Positions 42,401 to 51,268 of a stretch of DNA of 64,000 nt are shown here, one piece after another (the stretch's first letter is position 1; the number at the start of each line of letters is the position of its first letter). The stretch lies in assembly GCA_903840415.1 (NCBI GenBank), contig CAIMFY010000118.1, positions 173,745 to 237,744 of the forward strand, written 5' to 3'. Both the position numbers and the translations under genes were made by a program. Below the pieces are notes generated by a model. That model was not told where the DNA came from. It was given only the letters and a program-made list of their open reading frames with translations, and searched no databases. This stretch comes from an uncultured Opitutia bacterium. GTDB lineage: Bacteria; Verrucomicrobiota; Verrucomicrobiia; Opitutales; Opitutaceae.

Positions 42401-44932
42401 ATGAATTTCATCCTGAAAATGGCGTGGCGGGATTCGCGGTCTTCGCGGCGGCGGCTGGCGCTCGTCTCGGTCTCCGTCGTGCTCGGCATCGCGGCGCTCG
42501 TCGGCATCGCTTCTCTCGGCGACAATCTGAAGCGCGCCGTCGACGACCAGACGAAGTCGCTCCTCGGCTCTGATCTCACGGTCACCTCGTCGCGGGCGTT
42601 TCCGGCGGCGACCATGGCGCATTTCCAGACGCTCGGTGGCGAGCTCGCCCGGGAGATCTCGCTCGCTTCGGAAATCCGGTTTCCGACGCGCGGGAACACC
42701 CGCTGGCGCGGCCAGGTCCGTGCGCTCGAGGGAAATTTTCCGTTTTATGGCGAACTCGAGACGAGTCCGGCGGGCGCAATGAAACTACTTTCTGCCGGCC
42801 CCAACGCCGTAATCGAGGACACTTTGCTCGTGCAGTTCGGCGTGCAAATCGGCGACGAGGTGACGATCGGCAAGACGACGCTTAAGGTCGTCGGTGCGCT
42901 GAAAAAAATCCCCGGTGAGCCGGCCGCAATCGCGATGCTGTCGCCGCGCGTCTACGTCTCGATGGCCTCGCTGGAGGCGACGGAGCTGCTGAAGACGACC
43001 GATCGGTTCGCGCGGCATCGGGTGCATTTCAAGTTGCCGCCGCAGACGGATGCGGAGGCGCTTGTGAAAGTTCTGGGTGAAAAATTCCGCAACCAGCGGC
43101 TGCGGTTTGAGACCGTCGAGGAGCGCAAGCGGCAACTGGGCGACGCGCTGAAGGACGTGTTTTCGTTCATGAGCCTCGTGGGTTTCGTGGCGCTGTTCCT
43201 CGGTGCGGTGGGCGTGGCAAGCGCGATGCACGTCTATGTGCGGCAAAAAATCATGACGGTCGCGACGCTTCGCTGCCTCGGGGCGTCGGCGCGGGCGTGC
43301 TTTGCGATTTATCTCACGCAGGGCTTCGCGATCGGGTTGCTCGGCGTGCTGCTCGGGACGGCAGTCGGGCTGGCCGTGCAGGTGGCGCTGCCGGTGCTGT
43401 TGAAGGATTTTCTGCCGTTCACGGTGGACTTTTTTGTTTCGTGGCCGGCGGTGGCTAAAGGCGCGGCGGCGGGTCTCGTGATCTGCGTGCTGTTCACGCT
43501 GCTGCCGTTGCTCGCGGTGCGCCGCATCTCGCCGCTCCTCGCGATCCGGTCGGCGCAGGGCGAGGAGCAGCCGGGCGAGGATCCGGTGCGGCTCGCGATG
43601 TATTTTGTCATCGTGGCGGCGGTGTTGGGGTTTGCGGTGTTGCAGACGGGCCACTGGCTACCGGGACTGGCGTTCACGCTGGCGATGGTGGTGAGCTTTG
43701 CGATTCTCGCGGGCGTCGCGCAGTTCGTCGTGTTTGCCGCGAAGCGCCTGATTCCGCGCCGGCCGCTGCCCTACGTGTGGCGGCAGGGGCTCGCGAACCT
43801 GCACAGACCGAACAACCGCACGCTCCTCCTGCTGCTGTCACTCGGGCTCGCGACTTTTCTCATGCTCACGCTGCTGCTGACGCGGGCGACGCTCCTCGGA
43901 AAAATCGAGAGCGTGGGCGGCGGTTCGCGGCCCAACCTGATGTTCTTCGACATTCAGGACGACGAGATCGCGCGCTTCGACGCGATTGTGAAGGCCAACG
44001 GTGCGCCGGTAATCGCGCAGGCGCCGATTGTCACGATGCGGCTCGCGTCGATCAAAGGACAGTCGGTGGACGCGTTGTTGAAAGACGGACACCCGGGGAT
44101 CCCGGCGTGGACTCTGACGCGCGAATACCGTTCGACCTATCGCAGCGCACTGGTCGAGACGGAAAGAATCACCGCGGGAAAATTCATTGGCCGCGTCACC
44201 CCCGGCGAACCGCGCGTGCCGGTATCGATGGAGGAAAGCTTGGCGAAAGATCTGCAACTCACGGTCGGTGACGATGTCGGCTTCGATGTGCAGGGCGTGA
44301 CGCTCGGCGCCTACGTGGCGAGCCTGCGCACGGTGGAGTGGCAGCGGGTGGCGCCGAATTTTTTCGTGGTGTTTCCCGAAGGCGTGCTGGAGCCGGCGCC
44401 GAAAACGTTTGTCGCGGCGGTGCGCTGCGCGACGACGACTGACACCGCGCGCGTCCAGCAAGCTGTCGTGAAGGAGTTGCCGAGCGTGTCGTCGGTCGAC
44501 CTGTCGCTCATCATGCAGACGATCGACAGCATCTTTTCCAAGGTGGCGTTTGTCGTCTCGTTTCTCGCGCTGTTCACGGTCGCGACGGGCGTGATCGTGC
44601 TGGTGGGCGCGATTCTCACGGGGCGGATGCAGCGCATCCGCGAGACGGTGCTGTTGCGCACGCTCGGCGCGACACGCCGGCAGCTCCGCCAGATCCTGCT
44701 CGTCGAATACACGGTGCTCGGTGTGCTTTCCGCCGTGACCGGCGGCCTGCTTTCGATCGCGAGTACGGCGCTCGTCGCAAAATATCGCTTCAACGCGAAC
44801 GTCGTCGTGCCGCTGCCCGTGCTCTTTGGCTCGATCGCGGCGGCGGTGGCGGTGACGTTGATCACAGGCCTCATCACCAACCGCGGCGTGGCGGATCAGC
44901 CGCCGCTCGAGATTCTGCGGCAGGAAACATGA
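42401..44932 (+). CDS. Large FtsX-family ABC permease (YbbP-like)
   Basis: An 843-residue permease of the long MacB-type layout: N-terminal TM helix, an extracytoplasmic domain (~50-250), then FtsX helices (FMSLVGFVALFLGAVGVASAMHVYVRQKIMTVATLRCLGAS). A second half has another periplasmic domain and FtsX helices with RETVLLRTLGATRRQLRQILL. This two-FtsX arrangement is typical of YbbP. Together with YbbA- and TesA-like neighbours it probably remodels or exports lipids or hydrophobic compounds. It overlaps the slyD start by 4 nt. Confidence 0.9.
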   Translation: MNFILKMAWRDSRSSRRRLALVSVSVVLGIAALVGIASLGDNLKRAVDDQTKSLLGSDLTVTSSRAFPAATMAHFQTLGGELAREISLASEIRFPTRGNTRWRGQVRALEGNFPFYGELETSPAGAMKLLSAGPNAVIEDTLLVQFGVQIGDEVTIGKTTLKVVGALKKIPGEPAAIAMLSPRVYVSMASLEATELLKTTDRFARHRVHFKLPPQTDAEALVKVLGEKFRNQRLRFETVEERKRQLGDALKDVFSFMSLVGFVALFLGAVGVASAMHVYVRQKIMTVATLRCLGASARACFAIYLTQGFAIGLLGVLLGTAVGLAVQVALPVLLKDFLPFTVDFFVSWPAVAKGAAAGLVICVLFTLLPLLAVRRISPLLAIRSAQGEEQPGEDPVRLAMYFVIVAAVLGFAVLQTGHWLPGLAFTLAMVVSFAILAGVAQFVVFAAKRLIPRRPLPYVWRQGLANLHRPNNRTLLLLLSLGLATFLMLTLLLTRATLLGKIESVGGGSRPNLMFFDIQDDEIARFDAIVKANGAPVIAQAPIVTMRLASIKGQSVDALLKDGHPGIPAWTLTREYRSTYRSALVETERITAGKFIGRVTPGEPRVPVSMEESLAKDLQLTVGDDVGFDVQGVTLGAYVASLRTVEWQRVAPNFFVVFPEGVLEPAPKTFVAAVRCATTTDTARVQQAVVKELPSVSSVDLSLIMQTIDSIFSKVAFVVSFLALFTVATGVIVLVGAILTGRMQRIRETVLLRTLGATRRQLRQILLVEYTVLGVLSAVTGGLLSIASTALVAKYRFNANVVVPLPVLFGSIAAAVAVTLITGLITNRGVADQPPLEILRQET

Positions 44933-45405
44933 GCCGCGTCGTCACGTTCCACTACACGTTGCGCGATCCGGCGGGCCGTGTGCTCGACAGCTCCGCCGGC
45001 GGCGATCCGATCACCTACCTCGAGGGCGCGGGCCAGATCATCGACGGCCTCGACCAGCGCCTGCGTGCGACCGAAGCCGGTGTGAGGGCGCGTGTGGAGG
45101 TGCCGGCGGCGCAGGCTTACGGTGAACGTGATCCGGCGCAGGTGCAGCGCGTGAAGCGCGCGGTGCTGCCGGTCGAAGGCGAACTCAAAGTGGGCGACAT
45201 GTTTCAGGCGGGCGCCGAACGTTTTGCGCCGACCGTCACGGTCGCCGGTCTCGAGGGCGACGAGGTGCTACTCGATGCGAACCATCCGCTCGCCGGCGTC
45301 GATCTCACGTTTGATGTCGAGATCGTGGCGGCGCGACCGGCGAACGCCGAGGAACTGCGCCACGGCCATGCGCACGGCGGCGACGGAAGCGGGCATTGCC
45401 ATTGA
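44929..45405 (+). CDS. slyD: FKBP-type peptidyl-prolyl isomerase, SlyD-like
   Basis: A 158-residue protein with the SlyD layout: FKBP strands (VTFHYTLRDPAGRVLDSS), PITYLEGAGQIIDGLDQRL, an insert-in-flap domain (KVGDMFQAG ... VTVAGLEGDEVLLDANHPLAGVDLTFDVEIV), and a His-rich tail HGHAHGGDGSGHCH suited to binding nickel or zinc. It acts as proline isomerase/chaperone and metal carrier. The ATG overlaps the YbbP-like stop, so translation is coupled. Confidence 0.9.
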   Translation: MSRVVTFHYTLRDPAGRVLDSSAGGDPITYLEGAGQIIDGLDQRLRATEAGVRARVEVPAAQAYGERDPAQVQRVKRAVLPVEGELKVGDMFQAGAERFAPTVTVAGLEGDEVLLDANHPLAGVDLTFDVEIVAARPANAEELRHGHAHGGDGSGHCH

Positions 45406-45433
45406 GCGCGCGGGGAGTTTCGCTGCGCCTGAC

Positions 45434-46171
45434 ATGAAAGCCCTCGGCATCGATATCGGTGGCTCCGCCGTCAAGGGAGCGCCCGTGGACACGCGCACCG
45501 GCCGGCTGCTGGCGGAACGCATTCGGATCGCGACGCCGGTGCAGTTGTCGCCGCTGCAGATGGGCCGCACAATCGCGAAGATTGTCGCGGAGTTCAAATG
45601 GCGCGGACCGATCGGGGTGGGTTTTCCCGGTGTCGTGTACGGCAGCAAAATCCTGACTTCGGCCAACCTACATCCGAAGTTTCTCGGCTGCGATATGGGT
45701 ACGATCCTTTCGAAGGCGCTGCACCGCCGGGTGGCGTTGCTCAACGATGCCGCTGCGGCGGGGCTCGCGGAGATGAAATTCGGCGCGGGTCGTGGCTTCG
45801 CGGGCAAGACGCTGTTGCTCACGCTCGGCACAGGCGTGGGCTCGGTGCTGGCGTATCACGGGACGGTGGTGCCGTGCGAATTCGGTCATCTGCCGCACGA
45901 GGGCAAGTCGTATGAAAAATTCGTCGCGGCCTCGGTGCGCGAACGCGAGGGGCTCACGTGGAAAAAATGGGGCAAGCGGCTCGACAATTACCTGAGCGTG
46001 CTCGAACAGATCCTCTGGCCGCAATTGATCATCATCGGCGGCGGCGTGAGTGCGAAGCATGAAAAATTTTTCCCGTGTCTGAAAACTCGCGCGCGACTGA
46101 GGCCGGCGGAATTTTTTAATCAGGCGGGGATCGTCGGCGCCGCGCTCTGGGCCGCGGAATCGAAGCGGTAA
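45434..46171 (+). CDS. ppgK: Polyphosphate glucokinase (ROK family)
   Basis: A 245-residue ROK kinase with phosphate-binding ALGIDIGGSAVKGAPVD, GVGFPGVVYG, ALLNDAAAAGLAEMKFGAG, TLGTGVGS, and the PpgK-type tail CEFGHLPHEGKSYEKFVA...WKKWGKRLDNYLSVLEQILWPQLIIIGGGVS. It phosphorylates glucose with polyphosphate (or ATP). The zinc-binding cysteine motif of other ROK members is absent, as in PpgK. ATG 45434 begins the domain. It lies 28 nt after slyD on the same strand. Confidence 0.9.
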   Translation: MKALGIDIGGSAVKGAPVDTRTGRLLAERIRIATPVQLSPLQMGRTIAKIVAEFKWRGPIGVGFPGVVYGSKILTSANLHPKFLGCDMGTILSKALHRRVALLNDAAAAGLAEMKFGAGRGFAGKTLLLTLGTGVGSVLAYHGTVVPCEFGHLPHEGKSYEKFVAASVREREGLTWKKWGKRLDNYLSVLEQILWPQLIIIGGGVSAKHEKFFPCLKTRARLRPAEFFNQAGIVGAALWAAESKR

Positions 46172-46462
46172 GGGTGGTCGCTGCGGGCCGGCCGCGGTGA
46201 GGACACCGAGCGCTTCGTCGAGTGGCGATAGCGCTCGCCTGCCGCCCCGCTCATCCGCCACCCCGCCCGCTCATCACAAGTGGAGTGTAACTTTTCTCCC
46301 GTGGGCGTGTTGTGAGGACATGCCCGCCGTCCTCTTTGCCCTTCCGAGCGCCGCCCGCGCGTGTTCCGACGCGCTCGGATGGCACGGGCTTTGGGCAGTG
46401 TTTTTATGCTATCTGCGGGCGGCATTTTTCCCTCTCGTTTGTAGGTATCAGTATCAGTTGTG

Positions 46463-46494
46463 GTGTGGCCGGGTCGTTGTGGGCCCGGCCACAC
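46463..46494 (+). terminator. Strong 11-bp hairpin between ppgK and the export operon
   Basis: GTGTGGCCGGG (46463-46473) and CCCGGCCACAC (46484-46494) are perfectly complementary, with a 10-nt loop. Only TTATT follows, so it could be a weak terminator for the ppgK transcript or a leader structure of the downstream operon. The rest of the 46172-46582 gap (411 nt) holds no convincing gene. Confidence 0.5.
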
Positions 46495-46550
46495 TTATTC
46501 CCGTGTTCGGCCACCACGGCCTGCTTGCGTAAATCTGCGAATCCTCTCCC

Positions 46551-46577
46551 ATGAATCCAGTTTTGTCCTCTTCCTGA
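46551..46577 (+). other. Eight-codon upstream mini-ORF
   Basis: ATG AAT CCA ... TGA encodes MNPVLSSS and ends 5 nt before the start of the adaptor gene, which begins ATGAACCCAG with similar wording. It might be a leader peptide or simply a chance duplicate start. Confidence 0.25.
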
Positions 46578-46582
46578 CTTCT

Positions 46583-47959
46583 ATGAACCCAGCTCCTGCT
46601 GTCTCTAAACCCACATCGGCTGCGGCCGCTCCGCGCAAGAAATCCCGGACTCTCTGGTGGATTATCGGCGCCGTTCTCCTCGTCGGCGCGCTCGCCGGTG
46701 GCGCATATTACCGGCAGAAGCAGTCCGCTCAGGGCCAGCCGGTCACGGTCGAGAAGGCCATCGTCAAGACCATCACCCAAGTTGTCACCGCCACCGGAAA
46801 AGTGCAGCCCGAGGTGGAGGTCAAAATCTCTCCCGAAGTCACCGGTGAAATCACCGCGCTGCCCTTCAAGGAAGGCGACAAAGTCAAGAAGGGTGACTTG
46901 CTCGTCAAAATCAGACCCGACCTCTATCAGGCTCAGGTCGACCAGCAGGACGCCAATCTCGTCGCCGCCAAGGCTAGTGCCGTGCAGGCCAACGCCCAGC
47001 TCCTACAGGCGAAGGGCGACTTCAAGCGCAACGACGACCTCTATGCCAAGAAGCTCATCTCCGACTCCGACTACACCGTCTCCAAGACCAACCTCGACGT
47101 CGCCCAAGCCAACTACGACAACGCCCTCGCGCAAATCCGCCGCACCGAAGGTTCCTTGAGTCAGGCGCAGGACCAGCTCAACAAGACGACGATCAATTCT
47201 ACGATGGACGGCACCATTAGCTCGCTTACCAACGAAGTCGGCGAGCGCGTCGCTGGCACCGGTTCTTTCGGCGGCGCTGAAATCATGCGGGTGGCCGACC
47301 TCGGCAACATGGAACTTCGCGTGCAGGTCAACGAAAACGACATCGTCAACGTCAAGATTGGTGACCACGCCAGCATTAGCATCGATGCCTATCCGAACCG
47401 CAAATTCTCCGGCAACGTCACCGAGATCGGCTCGTCAGCCCAAGGCAGCGCCGCGACTTCGCAGGCCGCCGCGCAATCGAGCGACGTCACCAATTTCCTC
47501 GTAAAAATCCGCGTCAACGATCGCGACGTCCAGCTCCGCCCCGGCATGAGCGCCACGACCGACATCGAGACGCAAACCGTTACCAATGTCATCGCCGTGC
47601 CGATCCAGAGCGTAACGGTCCGCGCCGAGGGCGGGCTCACCACCGAGGAGTTTCAGAAAAAGCAGGCCAAGGCCGCCGAAAACAAGTCCGGCAACACCCT
47701 CGACGCCGCCGCTGAAAAAGAAGCCGCCCGCCGTGATCGCGAAAAGCTCCAAAAGGGCGTCTTCGTCAAAGTGGGCGACAAGGTGAAATTGGTGAAGGTC
47801 GAGACCGGCATCGCTGACAACACCCACATTGAAATCAAAAGCGGCATCAAGCCGGGCGACGAGGTTGTTTCCGGCAGCTATGCCGCCATCAGTCGCAAGT
47901 TGAAGGACGACATGGTCGTTCAGATCGAGAAACCGAAGAAGGAAGAAGAGAAGAAATAA
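46583..47959 (+). CDS. Periplasmic adaptor protein (MacA/HlyD-like)
   Basis: A 458-residue membrane-fusion protein: an N-terminal TM helix ([21 protein letters not shown]), barrel-sandwich hybrid ([23 protein letters not shown]), a long alpha-helical hairpin (~100-190), the second lipoyl half ([19 protein letters not shown]), and beta-barrel segments ([16 protein letters not shown]). A charged Lys/Glu/Ala-rich insertion sits at ~355-395 and the tail is Lys/Glu-rich. It should link the MacB-like permeases to an outer-membrane channel. No TolC gene is in the window. Confidence 0.9.
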   Translation: MNPAPAVSKPTSAAAAPRKKSRTLWWIIGAVLLVGALAGGAYYRQKQSAQGQPVTVEKAIVKTITQVVTATGKVQPEVEVKISPEVTGEITALPFKEGDKVKKGDLLVKIRPDLYQAQVDQQDANLVAAKASAVQANAQLLQAKGDFKRNDDLYAKKLISDSDYTVSKTNLDVAQANYDNALAQIRRTEGSLSQAQDQLNKTTINSTMDGTISSLTNEVGERVAGTGSFGGAEIMRVADLGNMELRVQVNENDIVNVKIGDHASISIDAYPNRKFSGNVTEIGSSAQGSAATSQAAAQSSDVTNFLVKIRVNDRDVQLRPGMSATTDIETQTVTNVIAVPIQSVTVRAEGGLTTEEFQKKQAKAAENKSGNTLDAAAEKEAARRDREKLQKGVFVKVGDKVKLVKVETGIADNTHIEIKSGIKPGDEVVSGSYAAISRKLKDDMVVQIEKPKKEEEKK

Positions 47960-48009
47960 TCTCCGAGCTTGTAGCGGCGCTCGATGATCGACGCTACCGC
48001 GACATCCCC

Positions 48010-48747
48010 ATGATCCCTCCTACCGTTTCCCGCCACGCGCCCCGCACCGTGCGTCCGCCCGGCGCCCTCGTGATCGACATCGAGAACGTCACCAAGCTCT
48101 ACAAGATGGGCGCGGAAATTATCCACGCGCTCCGCGGCGTCTCGCTCACCATCCACCGCAACGAGTATCTCGCCATCATGGGCCCGTCCGGTTCCGGCAA
48201 GTCCACCATGATGAACATGCTCGGCTGCCTCGATACCCCGACCTCCGGCCGCTACGAATTCGCCGGCAAGAACGTCGCGACCATGATCGACGACGAACTC
48301 GCCGAAATCCGTAACCGCGAGATCGGTTTCGTCTTCCAGACCTTCAATCTTCTGCCGCGCTCCGATGCGCTGCACAACGTCGAGCTGCCGCTCATTTACG
48401 CCGGCCTTTCCGCCCACGTCCGTCGCGAGCGGGCCCTGCAGACGCTCCAGAACGTCGGCCTCGGCGACCGCGTCCACCACCGCCCCAACGAACTCTCCGG
48501 CGGCCAGCGCCAGCGCGTCGCCATCGCCCGCGCGCTGGTCAACAACCCCTCCATCATCCTCGCCGACGAGCCCACCGGCAACCTCGACTCCAAGACCGGC
48601 GAGGAAATCATGGCGCTCTTTGAGCTCCTCTACGAGCAGGGCAACACGATCATCGTTGTCACCCACGAAGAGGACATTGCCCGCCACGCTCGCCGCGTCG
48701 TCCGCCTGCGCGACGGCCTGATTGAGAGCGACGGCCCGGCGGACTGA
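48010..48747 (+). CDS. MacB-type ABC ATPase
   Basis: A 245-residue ATPase with Walker [16 protein letters not shown], signature [15 protein letters not shown], Walker [13 protein letters not shown] and VTHEED. The sequence [13 protein letters not shown] is typical of MacB/LolD ATPases. MacB normally has the ATPase and permease fused; here the ATPase is a separate gene serving two separate permeases. It follows the adaptor by 50 nt. Confidence 0.93.
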   Translation: MIPPTVSRHAPRTVRPPGALVIDIENVTKLYKMGAEIIHALRGVSLTIHRNEYLAIMGPSGSGKSTMMNMLGCLDTPTSGRYEFAGKNVATMIDDELAEIRNREIGFVFQTFNLLPRSDALHNVELPLIYAGLSAHVRRERALQTLQNVGLGDRVHHRPNELSGGQRQRVAIARALVNNPSIILADEPTGNLDSKTGEEIMALFELLYEQGNTIIVVTHEEDIARHARRVVRLRDGLIESDGPAD

Positions 48748-48760
48748 TTCCCCACCGTCC

Positions 48761-50011
48761 ATGACGCGCCTCATCTACGAGTTCACCGAGTCGTTCCGCA
48801 TCGCGTTTGCGCAAATCCGCGCCAACACCATGCGCTCGATCCTCACCGCGCTCGGCGTCATCATCGGCATCGTCGCGGTCACCCTCATGGGCACCGCGAT
48901 CAACGGCATCGACATCGGTTTCCAAAACAGCCTAGCGATGCTCGGCGAAGACGTCCTCTACGTGCAGAAATGGCCATGGCAAAACGTCGACGACTGGTGG
49001 AACTACCAGAACCGCCCGCCCATCCGCACCGAGATCGCCGACAAGCTCAACCGCATCATTGAGCAGACGCCCAATTCGCTCCTCGAAGTCGCCGTCCCCG
49101 TCGGCGGTCGCGGCGGCTCCATCAAGGCTGGCGCCAACAGTGTCAGCGGCGTGACGATCTTCGGCACGACCGCCGACTACTCCCGCATCACTACGGCTGA
49201 AATCGCCGAAGGCCGCCTGTTCAACGAAGTCGAAGCCAATGCCGGCCGCCAGATTGCCGTTATCGGCACGACCGTGGCCGAGCAACTTTTCCCCGGTCGC
49301 TCGCCGCTCGACCAGACGATCGACATCCGCGGGCAGCATTTCACCGTCATCGGCACGCTCGCGAAGCAGGGCGAGTTCCTCGGACTCTTCAGTTTCGACA
49401 ACCAGGTCATCGTCCCGCTCAACGCCATGCGGAAATACTACGGCAATCGCATGGGCGTGGACATTCGGGTGAAGGTGAAGGACAAGACGAAACTCACCGA
49501 GGCCTCGGACGAACTCGTCGGCGCTATGCGCCGGGTGCGGGCCCAACTCCCCGCCGAGCGCGATAATTTTTCCATCAACCAGCAGCAGGCGTTCAAGGCC
49601 CAGCTCGACCCGATCAAGTCGGGCATCGCGATTGCGGGCCTCTTCATCACCGGCCTCGCGCTCTTCGTCGGCGCGATCGGGATCATGAACATCACCTTCG
49701 TCAGCGTGAAAGAGCGCACGAAGGAAATCGGCACGCGCAAAGCCCTCGGTGCACGCCGCTTCACCATTCTCCTCCAGTTCCTGATCGAGGCCGTTTCGAT
49801 CAGTCTCATCGGCGGACTCGCCGGCCTCGGGCTGACCTACGGCGTGTGCCTGATTATCAAGAGTTCGATGCCGGCGCTGCCGATCGAGTTTTCGGTCGGG
49901 CTCGTGGTGGTGAGCATGGTCGTCTCGATCGTCACCGGCATCGTGTCCGGCTTTGCCCCCGCCTGGGGTGCCTCCCGCCTCGATCCCGTGGTCGCGCTGC
50001 GTTACGAATAA
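48761..50011 (+). CDS. MacB/FtsX-type ABC permease 1
   Basis: A 416-residue permease with a TM helix near the N-terminus (MRSILTALGVIIGIVAVTLMG), a MacB-like periplasmic domain (~45-280), three C-terminal TM helices, and the coupling motif VKERTKEIGTRKALGARRFTILLQFLIEAV. ATG 48761 is chosen at the end of the ATPase gene. It forms an operon with the adaptor, ATPase and permease 2. Confidence 0.9.
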   Translation: MTRLIYEFTESFRIAFAQIRANTMRSILTALGVIIGIVAVTLMGTAINGIDIGFQNSLAMLGEDVLYVQKWPWQNVDDWWNYQNRPPIRTEIADKLNRIIEQTPNSLLEVAVPVGGRGGSIKAGANSVSGVTIFGTTADYSRITTAEIAEGRLFNEVEANAGRQIAVIGTTVAEQLFPGRSPLDQTIDIRGQHFTVIGTLAKQGEFLGLFSFDNQVIVPLNAMRKYYGNRMGVDIRVKVKDKTKLTEASDELVGAMRRVRAQLPAERDNFSINQQQAFKAQLDPIKSGIAIAGLFITGLALFVGAIGIMNITFVSVKERTKEIGTRKALGARRFTILLQFLIEAVSISLIGGLAGLGLTYGVCLIIKSSMPALPIEFSVGLVVVSMVVSIVTGIVSGFAPAWGASRLDPVVALRYE

Positions 50012-50020
50012 CTTTCCGCC

Positions 50021-51262
50021 ATGCTCCTGAACGAAATTCTCCGGATGGCGTTCCAGTCGCTGGGCGTGAACAAGCTCCGCTCGATGCTCACGATGGCGGG
50101 CATCACGATCGGTGTCTTCTCGGTGATCGGCGTGATGACCGTCGTTTCCGCGCTGCGCGGATCGATCGAGAGCGGGCTGAGTTTCCTCGGTTCGAACATT
50201 TTTCAGCTCAGCAAATACCCCACGGGCATCACCAACGACGGCAACAACCGCCGGAAAATCGAGTCGCGCCGCAACATCACGCTCGCGCAGGCCCAACGCT
50301 ACCAGCAACTCATGGAAGGCGTCACCGACGTCGTCTGCCTGAAGGCGCCCTATCGCAACGGTCCGTTGCAGGCTACCTACCAGAACCGCAAGACGGAGCC
50401 CGGCTTGAACATGCTCGGCACCAACGAGCACTTTCTCGCCGCTAACCAATATACCATCGATATCGGGAGAAACTTCATGGCCGAGGATATCGCCTTGGGC
50501 CGCCCGATCACGATTCTGGGAATGGATATCGTGAAGAAACTTTTTCCGTCCGAATCGCCGCTGGGTAAAATCGTCAAGCTTGGCGGTCGCACCTACACCG
50601 TCGTCGGCACATTTGCGGAAAAAGGCACGTCCTTTGGCCAGAGTCAGGATGACATGGTCATCGTCCCGATCACGCGGTTCCTGTCCGACTTCGGCTCCGC
50701 CAACGTCTCGATCAACATCGCGACCGAGGCGCCAAATCAAGCGCAATACAACGACACTCTGGACAAGGGCATCACCGCCATGCGCATCGTTCGCGGCCTG
50801 AAGGCCGATGAAGACAACGATTTTGAAATCTATTCCAACGATTCGCTCATCGCCGCGTTTGCAAAGGTGGCCGATGCCGTGCGCGCCGGCGCACTCGTCA
50901 TTAGCGGGATCGCGCTGCTGGCGGCGAGCGTCGGCATCATGAACATCATGCTGGTGAGCGTGACGGAGCGCACAAAGGAAATCGGAATCCGTAAATCGAT
51001 CGGGGCGCGCCGCGTCAGCATCCTCACCCAATTTCTGATCGAGGCCGTCGTGATTTCTCTGGTCGGGGGCGTGGCGGGGATTTTCCTCGGCGTGGCTGCG
51101 GGCAACGGGCTCGCGATGTGGATGAAGGCCGACGTGGTTTTCCCGTGGGACTGGGCCGCCATCGGCCTGATCGTGTGCACCGTGATCGGCGTCGGTGCCG
51201 GGCTTTATCCAGCAATCAAGGCCTCGCGCCTCGATCCGATCGAATCGCTGCGGTTCGAGTAA
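50021..51262 (+). CDS. MacB/FtsX-type ABC permease 2
   Basis: A 413-residue paralogue of permease 1 with the same topology and coupling motif (TERTKEIGIRKSIGARRVSILTQFLIEAV), starting 9 nt downstream. Two unequal permeases could form a heterodimeric MacB-type transporter. Periplasmic domains differ markedly, so different substrate contacts are likely. Confidence 0.9.
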   Translation: MLLNEILRMAFQSLGVNKLRSMLTMAGITIGVFSVIGVMTVVSALRGSIESGLSFLGSNIFQLSKYPTGITNDGNNRRKIESRRNITLAQAQRYQQLMEGVTDVVCLKAPYRNGPLQATYQNRKTEPGLNMLGTNEHFLAANQYTIDIGRNFMAEDIALGRPITILGMDIVKKLFPSESPLGKIVKLGGRTYTVVGTFAEKGTSFGQSQDDMVIVPITRFLSDFGSANVSINIATEAPNQAQYNDTLDKGITAMRIVRGLKADEDNDFEIYSNDSLIAAFAKVADAVRAGALVISGIALLAASVGIMNIMLVSVTERTKEIGIRKSIGARRVSILTQFLIEAVVISLVGGVAGIFLGVAAGNGLAMWMKADVVFPWDWAAIGLIVCTVIGVGAGLYPAIKASRLDPIESLRFE

Positions 51263-51268
51263 TCGCGC

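Noticed and set aside
48932..51031. A 699-codon open frame on the minus strand
   Set aside because: It is antisense to two intact permease genes and its translation is low-complexity Arg/Asp/His-rich, typical of the mirror frame of high-GC coding DNA.
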